Below the pieces are notes generated by a model that did no database searches, was not told where the DNA came from, and saw only the letters and a program-made list of their open reading frames with translations. A stretch of DNA of 64,000 bases, taken from the NCBI RefSeq assembly GCF_001049495.1, contig NZ_CDWI01000011.1, positions 930,001 through 994,000 of the forward strand, given 5' to 3'. Made by a program: the position numbers and the translations under genes. Position 1 is the stretch's first letter, and each line of letters begins with the position of its first letter. This stretch comes from Microbacterium sp. 3J1 (GTDB taxonomy: Bacteria; Actinomycetota; Actinomycetes; Actinomycetales; Microbacteriaceae). Positions 26,018 through 36,544 of this stretch are shown piece after piece.

Positions 26018-27028
26018 ATGACGGAGCTCACACTCGGCAAGGCTCTCGGGGCGGGCCTGCGGCAGGCCATGCACGATGACGACAGGGTCGTCCTTCTCGG
26101 CGAGGACATCGGAAAGCTCGGCGGCGTCTTCCGCATCACGGACGGCCTGCTCGACGAGTTCGGGGCCGCCCGCGTCGTCGACACCCCGCTCGCCGAATCG
26201 GGAATCGTCGGTACCGCCGTGGGACTGGCCTTCCGCGGGTACCGTCCAGTGGTGGAGATCCAGTTCGACGGCTTCGTCTACCCGGCCTTCGATCAGATCG
26301 TCGCGCAGGTCGCGAAGCTCCACTATCGCACCCAGGGACGCGTCCGGATGCCGATCACCATCCGGATCCCGTGGGCGGGCGGCATCGGTGCCGCCGAGCA
26401 TCATTCCGAGTCCCCGGAGGCGTACTTCGTGCACACCGCCGGTCTTCGTGTCATCGCCGTGTCGAATCCGGAGGACGCCTACCGCAGCCTTCGTCAGGCG
26501 ATCGCCTCGGATGACCCGGTCATCTTCTTCGAACCCAAGCGGCTCTACCATCACAAGGGCGAGGTCGACCTCGACGCCCCGCTCGCGGATGCTCCGCCGA
26601 TGGGCCTCGCGCGCGTCGTGCGTACCGGCACGGACGCCACACTCATCGCATACGGGGCGATGGTCGCGACCGCGATGGATGCCGCGGAGGCCGCCGCAGA
26701 CGAGGGAGTGTCGCTCGAGGTCATCGACCTGCGGTCCCTGTCGCCGGTCGACTACGACTCGGTGGCGGCATCGGTCCGCAAGACGGGCCGCGTGGTGGTC
26801 GCCCACGAGGCGTCGCGCGAAGCCGGCGTGGCAGCCGAGGTCATAGCGAGCCTCACCGAACGGTGCTTCGAGTACCTCGAGTCCGCGCCGCTGCGCGTCA
26901 CCGGGCACGATGTGCCCTACCCGCCGGCGAAGCTCGAGAAGTTCCATCTGCCGGACCTCGACCGACTTCTGGATGCGGTGGACCGTGTCCTCGATCGCCC
27001 GAACAGCCTGACGGGAGCAGACGCATGA
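26018..27028 (+). CDS. bkdB: Branched-chain 2-oxo acid dehydrogenase E1 beta subunit
   Basis: The beta subunit of E1, 336 residues. It carries the transketolase central fold with VVLLGEDIGKLGGVFRITDGL, DTPLAESGIVGTAVGLAFRGYRPVVEIQF and GAAEHHSESPEAYFVHTAGLRV, then the C-terminal domain (LRSLSPVDYDSV, RVVVAHEASREAGVAAEV). The segment EHHSES supplies the conserved His pair near ThDP. It lies two bases after E1 alpha and overlaps E2 as ATGA, so the three subunits are probably produced together. Confidence 0.94.
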   Translation: MTELTLGKALGAGLRQAMHDDDRVVLLGEDIGKLGGVFRITDGLLDEFGAARVVDTPLAESGIVGTAVGLAFRGYRPVVEIQFDGFVYPAFDQIVAQVAKLHYRTQGRVRMPITIRIPWAGGIGAAEHHSESPEAYFVHTAGLRVIAVSNPEDAYRSLRQAIASDDPVIFFEPKRLYHHKGEVDLDAPLADAPPMGLARVVRTGTDATLIAYGAMVATAMDAAEAAADEGVSLEVIDLRSLSPVDYDSVAASVRKTGRVVVAHEASREAGVAAEVIASLTERCFEYLESAPLRVTGHDVPYPPAKLEKFHLPDLDRLLDAVDRVLDRPNSLTGADA

Positions 27029-28389
27029 TCGCCGAGTTCCGACTTCCCGATCTCGGCGAGGGTCTCACCGAGGCCGAGGTGGTGCAGTGGCTCGTCGCGC
27101 CCGGTGACACGGTCGCACTGAACCAGACGCTCGCCGAGGTCGAGACGGCGAAGGCCGTCGTCGAGCTGCCGTCGCCGTACGAAGGCGTCGTGTCGACCCT
27201 GCACGCCGGTGCCGGTGACACGGTCGCCGTCGGGGCACCCCTCATCGCCTTCGACGTGGAGGGGGCGGATGGCGCTTCGCAGTCGGCGTCGTCCGCTGCC
27301 GCCGGGGGAGAGGCGCAGCAGCCGAATCTCGTCGGCTACGGCGCCGCTCCGTCTTCGCAGGGTCGTCCGCAGCGCCGGGCGAGGCGCGCCGCCGCGGCCG
27401 GTCGAGCGGTCGACACAGCCGTCCTCGAAGCCGCCCCGCACGATGCGACACCTGCGCCCAGCGTCGAAGAGGTCGTCGAACGACCGCGCTCGACCCCGCC
27501 TGTGCGGGCATACGCGAAACGGCTCGGGGTCGACCTCGTTCTCGTCGCGGCCGCTGTCGGCGACCGCATCATCACCCGTGCCGACATCGACGACTACGCG
27601 GAGAGGGTCGGCACCGGAGGCGGCGGCACCGCGCCGTCGGTGGACGCCGGCCGACCGTCGCGACCGTCCTTCGTCGCGGGCGACGGCCGACCGGAGACCC
27701 GCATTCCCGTTCGCGGAGTGCGCAGGCACACGGCCGCGGCGATGGTCGAGAGTGCCTTCACCGCGCCGCACGTGACGGTGTTCCACACGGTCGACGTGAC
27801 GGCGACGATGGAGCTCCTCGCATCGCTGCGGGCCGACCGCTCGCTCGACGGGCATCGCATCGGGCCGCTCGCCGTCGTCGCCAAGGCCGTATGCCTCGCG
27901 CTGCCCCGCACACCGGGGCTCAATTCGAGGTGGGATGACGCGGCGGGCGAGATCGTCCAGCACGGGTTCGTCGACCTCGGCATCGCTGCAGCGACGGAGC
28001 GCGGACTCATCGTCCCCATCATCCGCGACGCGGAGACGCTGACCCTGTCGGATCTCGCCGACGCGGTCGCCGCTCTCGCGACGACCGCCCGGGCAGGGAA
28101 GACGCCTCCCTCGGACCTGGCCGGAGGCACGTTCTCGATCTCCAACATCGGGGTGTTCGGGGTCGACGCCGGCACGCCGATCCTCCCGCCGGGGCAGTCC
28201 GGGATCATCGCGGTGGGGGCGATCCGACGCCAGCCCTGGGAGCACCGTGGAGAGATCGCCCTGCGCGATGTCATGACGCTGAGCCTGTCGTTCGATCATC
28301 GTGTGGTCGACGGCGCAGAAGGCGCTCGATTCCTCAAGGACGTCGCCGACATCCTGCAGGAGCCGGGGCGCGCGATGCTGCTCAGGTAG
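27025..28389 (+). CDS. bkdC: Branched-chain 2-oxo acid dehydrogenase E2 (dihydrolipoamide acyltransferase)
   Basis: The acyltransferase core of the complex, 454 residues. A single lipoyl domain occupies residues 1-80, with lipoylated Lys43 in ETAKAVVELP. A Ser/Ala/Arg-rich linker follows. The peripheral-subunit-binding domain is PVRAYAKRLGVDLVLVAA near 155-195. The catalytic domain ends with DHRVVDGAEGARFL, where His425 and Asp429 act. The E3 lipoamide dehydrogenase is not in this window and is presumably shared with other complexes. The last eight bases overlap the convergent TetR gene. Confidence 0.94.
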   Translation: MIAEFRLPDLGEGLTEAEVVQWLVAPGDTVALNQTLAEVETAKAVVELPSPYEGVVSTLHAGAGDTVAVGAPLIAFDVEGADGASQSASSAAAGGEAQQPNLVGYGAAPSSQGRPQRRARRAAAAGRAVDTAVLEAAPHDATPAPSVEEVVERPRSTPPVRAYAKRLGVDLVLVAAAVGDRIITRADIDDYAERVGTGGGGTAPSVDAGRPSRPSFVAGDGRPETRIPVRGVRRHTAAAMVESAFTAPHVTVFHTVDVTATMELLASLRADRSLDGHRIGPLAVVAKAVCLALPRTPGLNSRWDDAAGEIVQHGFVDLGIAAATERGLIVPIIRDAETLTLSDLADAVAALATTARAGKTPPSDLAGGTFSISNIGVFGVDAGTPILPPGQSGIIAVGAIRRQPWEHRGEIALRDVMTLSLSFDHRVVDGAEGARFLKDVADILQEPGRAMLLR

Positions 28390-28975
28390 TCGCGCGGAGT
28401 GCGGACTCCGCCATCGCGCCCAGGACCCGCGCGGTGGTGGAGCGCCCGCGCGACGCCGCGCGGGTGCTGTGCGGTGTCGAGTTGATGAGACCGAAGCACG
28501 CCTGGACGCGGAGTCGCAGCTCGTCGGGGTCGGCGTCGACGAGGGGCGCGAGCGTCGCGATCCACAGTTCGATGTAGGCGCGCTGCAGACGCCGCACCTC
28601 GGCATGGTCGATCGATGCGAGCTGTGCCACCTCCCGGTCATGCACCCGGATCACGTCGGCATGCCCGAGCGCGAACCCCACATGGAAGTCGATCAGTGCC
28701 CGCATCCGCTCTTCTGCCGAGCGGTCGTCGGAGGCGACCCGTGCCCCTCCCTCGACGAGGTCCTCGCTGACCTTCACGAGCACGGCACCCAGCAGTGCCT
28801 GCTTGCCGGCGAAGTGGCGGTAGACGGCTGGGCCCGACACCCCGACCGCGGCCCCGATGTCCTCCAGGCTGACGCCGTTGTACCCGTGCTCGGCGAAGAG
28901 ACGCGCGGCCTCGCGCAGAATCGCGTCCGAGCGCTCGGCCTTCGCTCGATCGCGGGACGTGACCGGGGTTGTCAT
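28382..28975 (-). CDS. TetR-family transcriptional regulator of the leucine catabolic genes
   Basis: A 197-residue regulator. The N-terminal helix-turn-helix is AARLFAEHGYNGVSLEDIGAAVGVSGPAVYRHFAGKQALL (about residues 23-62). The C-terminal ligand domain is helical and includes FHVGFALGHADVIRVHDRE. It is divergent from the acyl-CoA carboxylase operon, with two related palindromes in the gap. In M. tuberculosis a TetR gene (Rv2506) stands in the same relation to accD1-accA1. A role as repressor released by an acyl-CoA is likely, but inferred. Confidence 0.93.
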   Translation of the reverse strand: MTTPVTSRDRAKAERSDAILREAARLFAEHGYNGVSLEDIGAAVGVSGPAVYRHFAGKQALLGAVLVKVSEDLVEGGARVASDDRSAEERMRALIDFHVGFALGHADVIRVHDREVAQLASIDHAEVRRLQRAYIELWIATLAPLVDADPDELRLRVQACFGLINSTPHSTRAASRGRSTTARVLGAMAESALRATT

Positions 28976-28978
28976 CTC

Positions 28979-28996
28979 AGTTAATCCTCGCTAACC
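28979..28996. promoter_or_regulatory. Imperfect TetR operator copy
   Basis: An 18-base element aligned to the perfect palindrome at 29007: its right half CGCTAACC matches 7 of 8 positions and its left half AGTTAATC 5 of 8. It starts three bases upstream of the tetR start codon, so binding would block tetR transcription. Confidence 0.5.
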
Positions 28997-29006
28997 TGAA
29001 TGATCG

Positions 29007-29024
29007 GGTTAGTGAACACTAACC
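29007..29024. promoter_or_regulatory. Perfect TetR-type operator palindrome
   Basis: GGTTAGTG-AA-CACTAACC, two perfect eight-base arms with a two-base centre. It lies between divergent tetR and the acyl-CoA carboxylase operon, 28 bases from the weaker copy (centre to centre). Confidence 0.7.
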
Positions 29025-29084
29025 GAAGAAGCATCGCGCGCGCCAGAGCAGGTGGCGCGCCCCGTGGGTCGAGGAGGACACACG

Positions 29085-30638
29085 ATGCCCGTCACCCAGG
29101 AATCCCTGGCGGCCGAGCTGCGCGCCCGGCTCGCCGCCGCTGCCCGCGGAGGGTCTGACACCTCACGGGATCGCCATCTCGCCAGGGGCAAGCTGCTGCC
29201 GCGCGACCGGGTCGCCCGGCTGCTCGACGAGGGCAGCCCCTTCGTCGAGATCGCGCCCCTCGCCGCCGAGGGCATGTACGGGGGAGAAGCGCCCGGTGCC
29301 GGCGTCATCGCGGGGATAGGGCTCGTGCACGGACGGCACGTCATGGTGGTCTGCAACGACGCCACGGTCAAGGGCGGAACCTACTTCCCGCTCACGGTGA
29401 AGAAGCACCTGCGCGCGCAGGAGATCGCCCTCGAGAACCGGTTGCCCTGCCTCTACCTGGTCGATTCCGGCGGAGCGTTCCTGCCGAAACAGGACGAGGT
29501 CTTCCCCGACCGTGAGCACTTCGGACGCATCTTCTACAATCAGGCACGGATGTCCGCCGAGGGAATCCCGCAGGTGGCCGCCGTGCTCGGATCGTGCACC
29601 GCGGGAGGGGCGTACGTCCCCGCGATGAGCGATGAGACGATCATCGTGCGGGGCCAGGGGACCATCTTTCTCGGCGGGCCGCCCCTGGTGAAGGCAGCGA
29701 TCGGAGAGATCGTCTCGGCCGAGGAGCTCGGAGGGGGCGAGCTGCACGCCCGGAGAAGCGGCGTCGTCGACCACCTCGCGGACGACGACGAGCACGCGCT
29801 GGAGATCATGCGCGACATCGTCGCGACGCTCCCCGCCCCGCTCGCTCCGGCATGGGACGTCCAGGAGTCGAGGGCGCCCGCCGTGACGGGTTCCGTCTAC
29901 GACGTCGTCCCGGTGGATGTGAACGCGGCATACGACGTCCACGAGGTCATCGACCGACTCGTCGACGCGGAATCGCTGCGGGAGTTCAAGGCCGAGTACG
30001 GGACGACGCTCGTGACCGCGTTCGCTCGGCTGCACGGTCATCCGATCGGCATCGTCGCGAACAACGGGGTCCTGTTCGGCGAGTCGGCGCTCAAGGGCGC
30101 GCACTTCATCGAGCTCTGCGACCAGCGCGGCATCCCTCTGCTGTTCCTGCAGAACATCTCCGGCTTCATGGTCGGATCGGAGGCGGAGGCCGGCGGCATC
30201 GCGAAGGACGGAGCGAAGATGGTCACCGCCGTCGCGAGCACACGAGTGCCCAAGCTCACCGTCATCATCGGCGGGTCCTTCGGGGCGGGCAACTACTCGA
30301 TGTGCGGCCGGGCGTACTCGCCCCGCTTCCTCTGGACGTGGCCGGCGAGCCGTATATCGGTGATGGGCGGAGCGCAGGCGGCGTCCGTGCTCGGCACCGT
30401 CAAAGAGGACCAGCTCGAGGCGCAGGGCCGAGGATGGAGCGCCGAGGAGCGCGCCGAGTTCGAGGCGCCGATCCGATCGCAGTACGAGACCCAGGGGGAG
30501 CCGTACTACGCCACGGCGCGCCTCTGGGACGACGGCATCGTGGATCCGGAGCAGACTCGCGACCTCTTGGGCCTCGCGCTCGATGTCGTCTCGCGAAGCC
30601 CGCTTCCGGACCCGCACTTCGGCCTCTTCAGGATGTGA
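29085..30638 (+). CDS. accD1: Acyl-CoA carboxylase carboxyltransferase (beta) subunit, methylcrotonyl-CoA type
   Basis: The carboxyltransferase half of a biotin-dependent acyl-CoA carboxylase, 517 residues. Both crotonase-like halves are present. The first has the acyl-CoA-binding [16 protein letters not shown]. The second has [26 protein letters not shown] and [27 protein letters not shown], which are typical of methylcrotonyl-CoA carboxylase and bind biotin and acyl-CoA. The ATG follows GAGGAGG. Context and these motifs make 3-methylcrotonyl-CoA the likely substrate. It is the first gene of a five-gene operon and matches Rv2502c in position. Confidence 0.93.
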   Translation: MPVTQESLAAELRARLAAAARGGSDTSRDRHLARGKLLPRDRVARLLDEGSPFVEIAPLAAEGMYGGEAPGAGVIAGIGLVHGRHVMVVCNDATVKGGTYFPLTVKKHLRAQEIALENRLPCLYLVDSGGAFLPKQDEVFPDREHFGRIFYNQARMSAEGIPQVAAVLGSCTAGGAYVPAMSDETIIVRGQGTIFLGGPPLVKAAIGEIVSAEELGGGELHARRSGVVDHLADDDEHALEIMRDIVATLPAPLAPAWDVQESRAPAVTGSVYDVVPVDVNAAYDVHEVIDRLVDAESLREFKAEYGTTLVTAFARLHGHPIGIVANNGVLFGESALKGAHFIELCDQRGIPLLFLQNISGFMVGSEAEAGGIAKDGAKMVTAVASTRVPKLTVIIGGSFGAGNYSMCGRAYSPRFLWTWPASRISVMGGAQAASVLGTVKEDQLEAQGRGWSAEERAEFEAPIRSQYETQGEPYYATARLWDDGIVDPEQTRDLLGLALDVVSRSPLPDPHFGLFRM

Positions 30639-30643
30639 CGGAC

Positions 30644-32547
<1,904 letters not shown>

Positions 32548-32551
<4 letters not shown>

Positions 32552-33699
32552 TGGATCAGCTGACCGACGAGGAGCGCGAGCTCGCCTCGATGGTGCGCGA
32601 CTTCGCCGAGAGCGTCGTCGCGCCGCAGGCGTACGAGGCCGACCGCACGCACACGCTCTCGATGGAGGTCGTGGCGCAGATGGGGGAGCTGGGGCTGTTC
32701 GGGCTGCCGTTCCCCGAGGAGTACGGAGGACAGGGCGGCGACTACATGGCGCTCGGGCTCGCCATCGAGGCGCTCGGCCGAGTCGACCAGTCGATCGCCA
32801 TCACGCTCGAAGCCGGAGTCAGTCTCGGTGCGATGCCCGTCTTCCGCTTCGGCACCGAGGATCAGAAGCAGGACCTCCTGCCCGACCTCCTCGCCGGCCG
32901 CGCACTCGCGGGTTTCGGACTGACGGAGCCCGAGGCGGGGAGCGATGCGGGAGCCACCCGGACCACCGCGCGGCAGGACGGCGACGAGTGGGTGATCGAC
33001 GGCACGAAGCAGTTCATCACGAACTCGGGCACCCCCATCACCCGATTCGTCACGGTCACCGCCGTCACGGGCAGCGAGGACGGTCGCAAGGAGATCTCGA
33101 CCATCATCGTGCCCAACGGCACGCCGGGATTCACCGTCGAGGCACCGTACGACAAGGTCGGGTGGAACGCGTCCGACACGCATCCGCTCACCTTCGACGG
33201 CGTCCGCGTGCCGGCAGGAAATCTGCTCGGGCAGCGGGGGAGCGGGTTCCGCAACTTCCTGAGCATCCTCGATGAGGGGCGCATCGCCATCGCCGCTCTG
33301 TCTACGGGTGCGGCGGAAGGCTGCCTCGAAGCGGCGGTCGACTACGCCAAGAGTCGCACCATCTTCGGCAGCGCCCTGGCCACCCGGCAGAACGCGCAGT
33401 TCACTCTCGCCCGGATGCGCGCCCGCGTCCACACCGCTCGTCTCGCCTGGCATCATGCGGCTCGGCTCCGCGACAGCGGGCGCCCGTTCGCGGAGCAGGC
33501 GGCCATCGCCAAGCTCGTGGCCGGCGAGGCGGCGATGGACAATGCGCGCGACGCCACCCAGATCTTCGGCGGGAACGGGTTCATGAACGAGTTCCCCGTC
33601 GCCCGCCACTACCGCGACTCGAAGATCCTCGAGATCGGCGAGGGAACCACCGAGGTGCAGCTGCTCGTGATCGCGCGGGCCCTGGGCCTCGCCGGGTAG
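32548..33699 (+). CDS. Acyl-CoA dehydrogenase (branched short-chain type)
   Basis: An FAD-dependent acyl-CoA dehydrogenase, 383 residues. Family signatures are GFGLTEPEAGSDAGATRTTA, WVIDGTKQFITNSG and DATQIFGGNGFMNEFPVARHYRDSKILEIGEGTTEVQ. Glu365 in GEGT stands where MCAD and short/branched-chain enzymes keep the catalytic base; isovaleryl-CoA dehydrogenase has Ala there and uses another Glu. So the main substrate may be 2-methylbutyryl- or isobutyryl-CoA, or several branched acyl-CoAs. It overlaps the carboxylase alpha stop as ATGA and corresponds to fadE19 in mycobacteria. Confidence 0.93.
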
Positions 33700-33702
33700 C
33701 GT
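33697..33702 (+). promoter_or_regulatory. Possible internal -10 hexamer TAGCGT before maoC
   Basis: TAGCGT includes the acyl-CoA dehydrogenase stop codon and ends six bases before the ATG at 33709. It matches the leaderless layout but may be chance, since the gene also lies within an operon. Confidence 0.3.
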
Positions 33703-33708
33703 GTCAGC

Positions 33709-34200
33709 ATGACCGAGCGGCACGACATCATCCAGCGCGGGCTCTACTTCGAGGAGTTCGACACGGACGCCCGGTACGTCCATCGTCCTGGTCGTACGGC
33801 GACGGAGGCCGACAACGTCCTCTTCACGACGCTGACGATGAACACCCAGGCCCTGCACCTCGACGCGGCGTTCGCCGACGCCCAGCAGCCGTTCTCGGCG
33901 CGCCTGATCAACTCCATGTGGACGCTGTCGACGATGGTGGGGGCCTCCGTGGCCCAGCTCACGCAGGGGACCCTGGTCGCCCAGCTGGGTCTCGGCGAGA
34001 TCACCTTCCCGCATCCGATGTTCGCGGGGGACACCCTCTACACCGAGAGTGTGATCGTCGAGAAGCGACTCTCAGCCTCTCGGCCCGGCCAGGGCATCGT
34101 GACCGTCGTGCACACCGGGCGCAATCAGCACGACGTCGTCGTGGCCACCGCCACCCGTTCGGTGCTGGTGCACTGCCTGCCTCCGGAGAGAACGCCATGA
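33709..34200 (+). CDS. MaoC-family enoyl-CoA hydratase (itaconyl/methylglutaconyl-CoA type)
   Basis: A 163-residue single hotdog hydratase. The catalytic segment TEADNVLFTTLTMNTQALHLD keeps the Asp and His of the hydratase-2 motif, and FPHPMFAGDTLYTESVIVEKR and GRNQHDVVVATATRSVLVH match MaoC proteins. Its M. tuberculosis counterpart by position, Rv2499c, hydrates itaconyl-CoA and 3-methylglutaconyl-CoA-type substrates to feed the next enzyme. It lies nine bases after the dehydrogenase and overlaps the lyase gene as ATGA. Confidence 0.88.
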   Translation: MTERHDIIQRGLYFEEFDTDARYVHRPGRTATEADNVLFTTLTMNTQALHLDAAFADAQQPFSARLINSMWTLSTMVGASVAQLTQGTLVAQLGLGEITFPHPMFAGDTLYTESVIVEKRLSASRPGQGIVTVVHTGRNQHDVVVATATRSVLVHCLPPERTP

Positions 34201-35003
34201 CCTTCGTGCACGGACCCGCCCTTCTGTTCTGCCCCGCCGATCGACCGGAGCGCTTCCGCGGTGCACTGGAGAAGGCGGACGCGGTCATCCTCGACCTCGA
34301 GGACGCTGTGCGCGCAGACGCCAAGGCGGAGGCTCGCGAGAACATCATCGCGGCAGACCTGAATCCCGAGCGCGTCATCGTGCGGGTCAATGCCGCGGAC
34401 ACCGACGAATTCGAGGCGGACCTCGCCGCCCTCGCCCGCACCGGGTTCCGCACGGTGATGCTCGCGAAGAGCGAGCGCGCCGCGGGACTGTCGGCGTTCG
34501 ACGAGCGCTACTCGGTCATCGCCTTGTGCGAGACGGCGCGCGGGATCCATGCCGCCGAGGAGATCGCGGCGCATCCGCGCGTGGTGGCTCTGATGTGGGG
34601 TGCGGAAGATCTGGTCGCTTCTCTCGGTGGCACGTCCAGCCGGTTTCCGAGCGGCGAGTATCGCGACATCGCCCGCTACGCCCGGTCACGGGTTCTGCTC
34701 CAGGCGGCCGCGCACGGCAAGTCCGCGATCGATGCCGTGCACATCGACATCGACGACATCGACGGTCTCGAGCGTGAGGCGACGGATGCCGCGGCATCCG
34801 GGTTCGCAGCGACGGCGTGCATCCATCCCCGTCAGGTGGCGGTGATCCGCGCGGCGTACGCGCCCGGTGCGGAGGCGGTGCGCTGGGCGCGCGCGGTGCT
34901 CACGGCCTCGGAGACCGAGCGCGGCGTGTTCCGCTTCGAGGGGCGCATGATCGACGAACCGGTGCTGCGCCATGCGCGGTCGGTGCTCGCCCGCGCGGTG
35001 TGA
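34197..35003 (+). CDS. CitE-like CoA-ester lyase ((R)-HMG-CoA / (S)-citramalyl-CoA type)
   Basis: A 268-residue HpcH/HpaI-superfamily lyase with a TIM-barrel fold. PALLFCPADRPERF starts the barrel, ILDLEDAV carries metal-site acids, VIVRVNAADT the phosphate contact, and ALCETARGIHAAEEIA with WGAEDLVASLGG the metal Glu and Asp. There are no citrate lyase alpha or gamma genes, so it is not citrate lyase. Its positional match, M. tuberculosis Rv2498c, cleaves (R)-3-hydroxy-3-methylglutaryl-CoA and (S)-citramalyl-CoA. It ends the leucine operon. Confidence 0.9.
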   Translation: MTFVHGPALLFCPADRPERFRGALEKADAVILDLEDAVRADAKAEARENIIAADLNPERVIVRVNAADTDEFEADLAALARTGFRTVMLAKSERAAGLSAFDERYSVIALCETARGIHAAEEIAAHPRVVALMWGAEDLVASLGGTSSRFPSGEYRDIARYARSRVLLQAAAHGKSAIDAVHIDIDDIDGLEREATDAAASGFAATACIHPRQVAVIRAAYAPGAEAVRWARAVLTASETERGVFRFEGRMIDEPVLRHARSVLARAV

Positions 35004-35046
35004 GTCGGTCGGTGTGGGTCTCACGCCGTCCGTTCGCATCACGCGT

Positions 35047-35634
35047 TCAGAGGAGGACGTTCTGCTCGAGGAGTCGCAGGGATCCGGGTGATGCCTCGAA
35101 ACGGTGAGCCGACCCGTTGGCGATGACCTCGCCCGGCCGCGGAAGCGTGCCTCCGGAGACGTGGTCGATGAGCGCGCGGATGACGCCTCCGTGGGCCACC
35201 ACGATCACCGATTCCGCCGCCGGCGTCGATCGTCGACGGGAATCGAGGGCGATGGCGTCCAGGGCGTCCAGCGCGCGGTCCGCGACACCCTCCAGCGTCT
35301 CGGCGCCGGGGACGGGCGCCGACCAGTCGCCGTAGCGCTCGATGTACTCCGAGACGAGCAGACCCTCGCCCTCGCCGAACTCGCGCTCCCGCAGATCGGG
35401 CACGAGCACGGGCGGCTCGAGGCCGAGCTGGGCGGAGATGATCTCCGCGGTCTCCCTCGCCCGCAGCAGCGGGCTGGCGTAGATGGCGTGATGGACGGCG
35501 CCCGTGAGGTGCGTCGCAGCCGCACGAGCATCGGCGCGGCCCTTCTCGTTGAGCGGCACGTCCGTCGATCCTTGGATGCGGCGAGCGAGGTTCCAGTCGG
35601 TCTGTCCGTGCCGGACGAGGGTGAGCAGGGTCAT
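35047..35634 (-). CDS. Histidine phosphatase (phosphoglycerate mutase-like)
   Basis: A 195-residue member of the histidine phosphatase superfamily. The phosphorylated His is in LVRHGQTDWN, the second Arg and Glu in YASPLLRARETAEII and REREFGEGEG, and the last His in VVAHGGVIRALIDH. It could be a cofactor-dependent mutase-like phosphatase for small metabolites; the substrate is unknown. The start at 35634 overlaps the sirtuin stop as ATGA; a much longer reading backwards through the sirtuin gene is not credible. Confidence 0.92.
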   Translation of the reverse strand: MTLLTLVRHGQTDWNLARRIQGSTDVPLNEKGRADARAAATHLTGAVHHAIYASPLLRARETAEIISAQLGLEPPVLVPDLREREFGEGEGLLVSEYIERYGDWSAPVPGAETLEGVADRALDALDAIALDSRRRSTPAAESVIVVAHGGVIRALIDHVSGGTLPRPGEVIANGSAHRFEASPGSLRLLEQNVLL

Positions 35635-36470
35635 TGAAGGATCTCCTGGATCGCGGGGAGGACGTCGCTGGTGCCTGCCGCGATGGTGACATCGGCCCAG
35701 ACATCCGCGCGCGTCGGCTCGCGGTTGATGATGACGAGGGGGATGCTGCGGCGGCGCGCACGTTCGACGAGACGAACGCCGGAGTTCACGACGAGTGACG
35801 AACCCGCGACGATCAACGCGTCGCTCGATCGCAGAAGGGACTCGGCGGCGCGGAAGCGGTCCTGCGGGACGTACTCTCCGAAGAACACGACGTCCGGCTT
35901 CAGCATCCCGCCGCAGACCGTGCAGGTCGGCACGACGAACCCGTCGGTGCTCTCCGGGAGCACGTCGCCGTCCGGCGCGAGCTTGACGTTCTCGGGCACC
36001 GTGATCCACGGGTTGAGCTCTTCGATCTGCGATGCGATGTCGCGACGGTCGAAGATCTGTCCGCAGTGCAGGCACGACACCCTGCGCATGGTCCCATGGA
36101 CCTCGATGACGCGGGAACTGCCCGCTCGAAGATGCAGACCGTCGACGTTCTGCGTGATGACGCCGGTGACGAGACCCGACGCCTCCATCTCGGCGAGAGC
36201 ACGGTGGCCCGGGTTGGGCTCCGCACGCGCGAACGCCCGCCAGCCCAGGTGACCGCCGACCCAGTACCGGCGTCGAGCGGCTTCGTCCCCGAGATACCGC
36301 TGGATCGTCATGGGGTCGGAACGGGTGCGTGCCCCCTCGCCGCGGTAGGCGGGGATGCCGGAATCGGTCGAGATCCCGGCTCCGGTGAGGAGGGCGATGC
36401 GGCGTCCTCTGAGCAGTTCGGCGGTGCGAGCGACCGTGGTCGACAGCTCGACCGGACTCGTTTCGCTCAC
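35631..36470 (-). CDS. NAD-dependent protein deacylase (sirtuin, Sir2 family)
   Basis: A 279-residue class II-like sirtuin that removes acyl groups from lysine using NAD. The NAD site is GAGIS (30-34), then QNVDG (107-111), the catalytic His125 in VHGTM, and a zinc ribbon with Cys133, 136, 183 and 186. Lysine acylation rises when acyl-CoA accumulates, so its place next to the branched-chain acyl-CoA genes is suggestive only. The GTG start has GGGAGG and a TAGACT hexamer upstream. It is coupled to the phosphatase gene. Confidence 0.94.
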   Translation of the reverse strand: MSETSPVELSTTVARTAELLRGRRIALLTGAGISTDSGIPAYRGEGARTRSDPMTIQRYLGDEAARRRYWVGGHLGWRAFARAEPNPGHRALAEMEASGLVTGVITQNVDGLHLRAGSSRVIEVHGTMRRVSCLHCGQIFDRRDIASQIEELNPWITVPENVKLAPDGDVLPESTDGFVVPTCTVCGGMLKPDVVFFGEYVPQDRFRAAESLLRSSDALIVAGSSLVVNSGVRLVERARRRSIPLVIINREPTRADVWADVTIAAGTSDVLPAIQEILQ

Positions 36471-36488
36471 AGGACCTCCCTCGGTTCG

Positions 36489-36494
36489 AGTCTA
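36489..36494 (-). promoter_or_regulatory. -10 hexamer TAGACT, sirtuin-phosphatase operon
   Basis: TAGACT on the minus strand lies 18 bases before the GTG at 36470, leaving a short leader with GGGAGG as ribosome site. Confidence 0.45.
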
Positions 36495-36544
36495 CGTCGT
36501 GCGCGGCGACGGGGCCGCCGGGAGACCGACTCCCAGGTGGCAGA

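Noticed and set aside
28991..29012. CTAACC...GGTTAG resembling an IdeR/DtxR iron box
   Set aside because: The half-sites belong to the two TetR-type palindromes, and the spacing does not match the 19-base IdeR box. The controlled genes are catabolic, not iron genes.
34197..35003. Citrate lyase beta subunit
   Set aside because: No citrate lyase alpha, gamma or accessory genes are present, and the operon context points to an HMG-CoA/citramalyl-CoA-type lyase.
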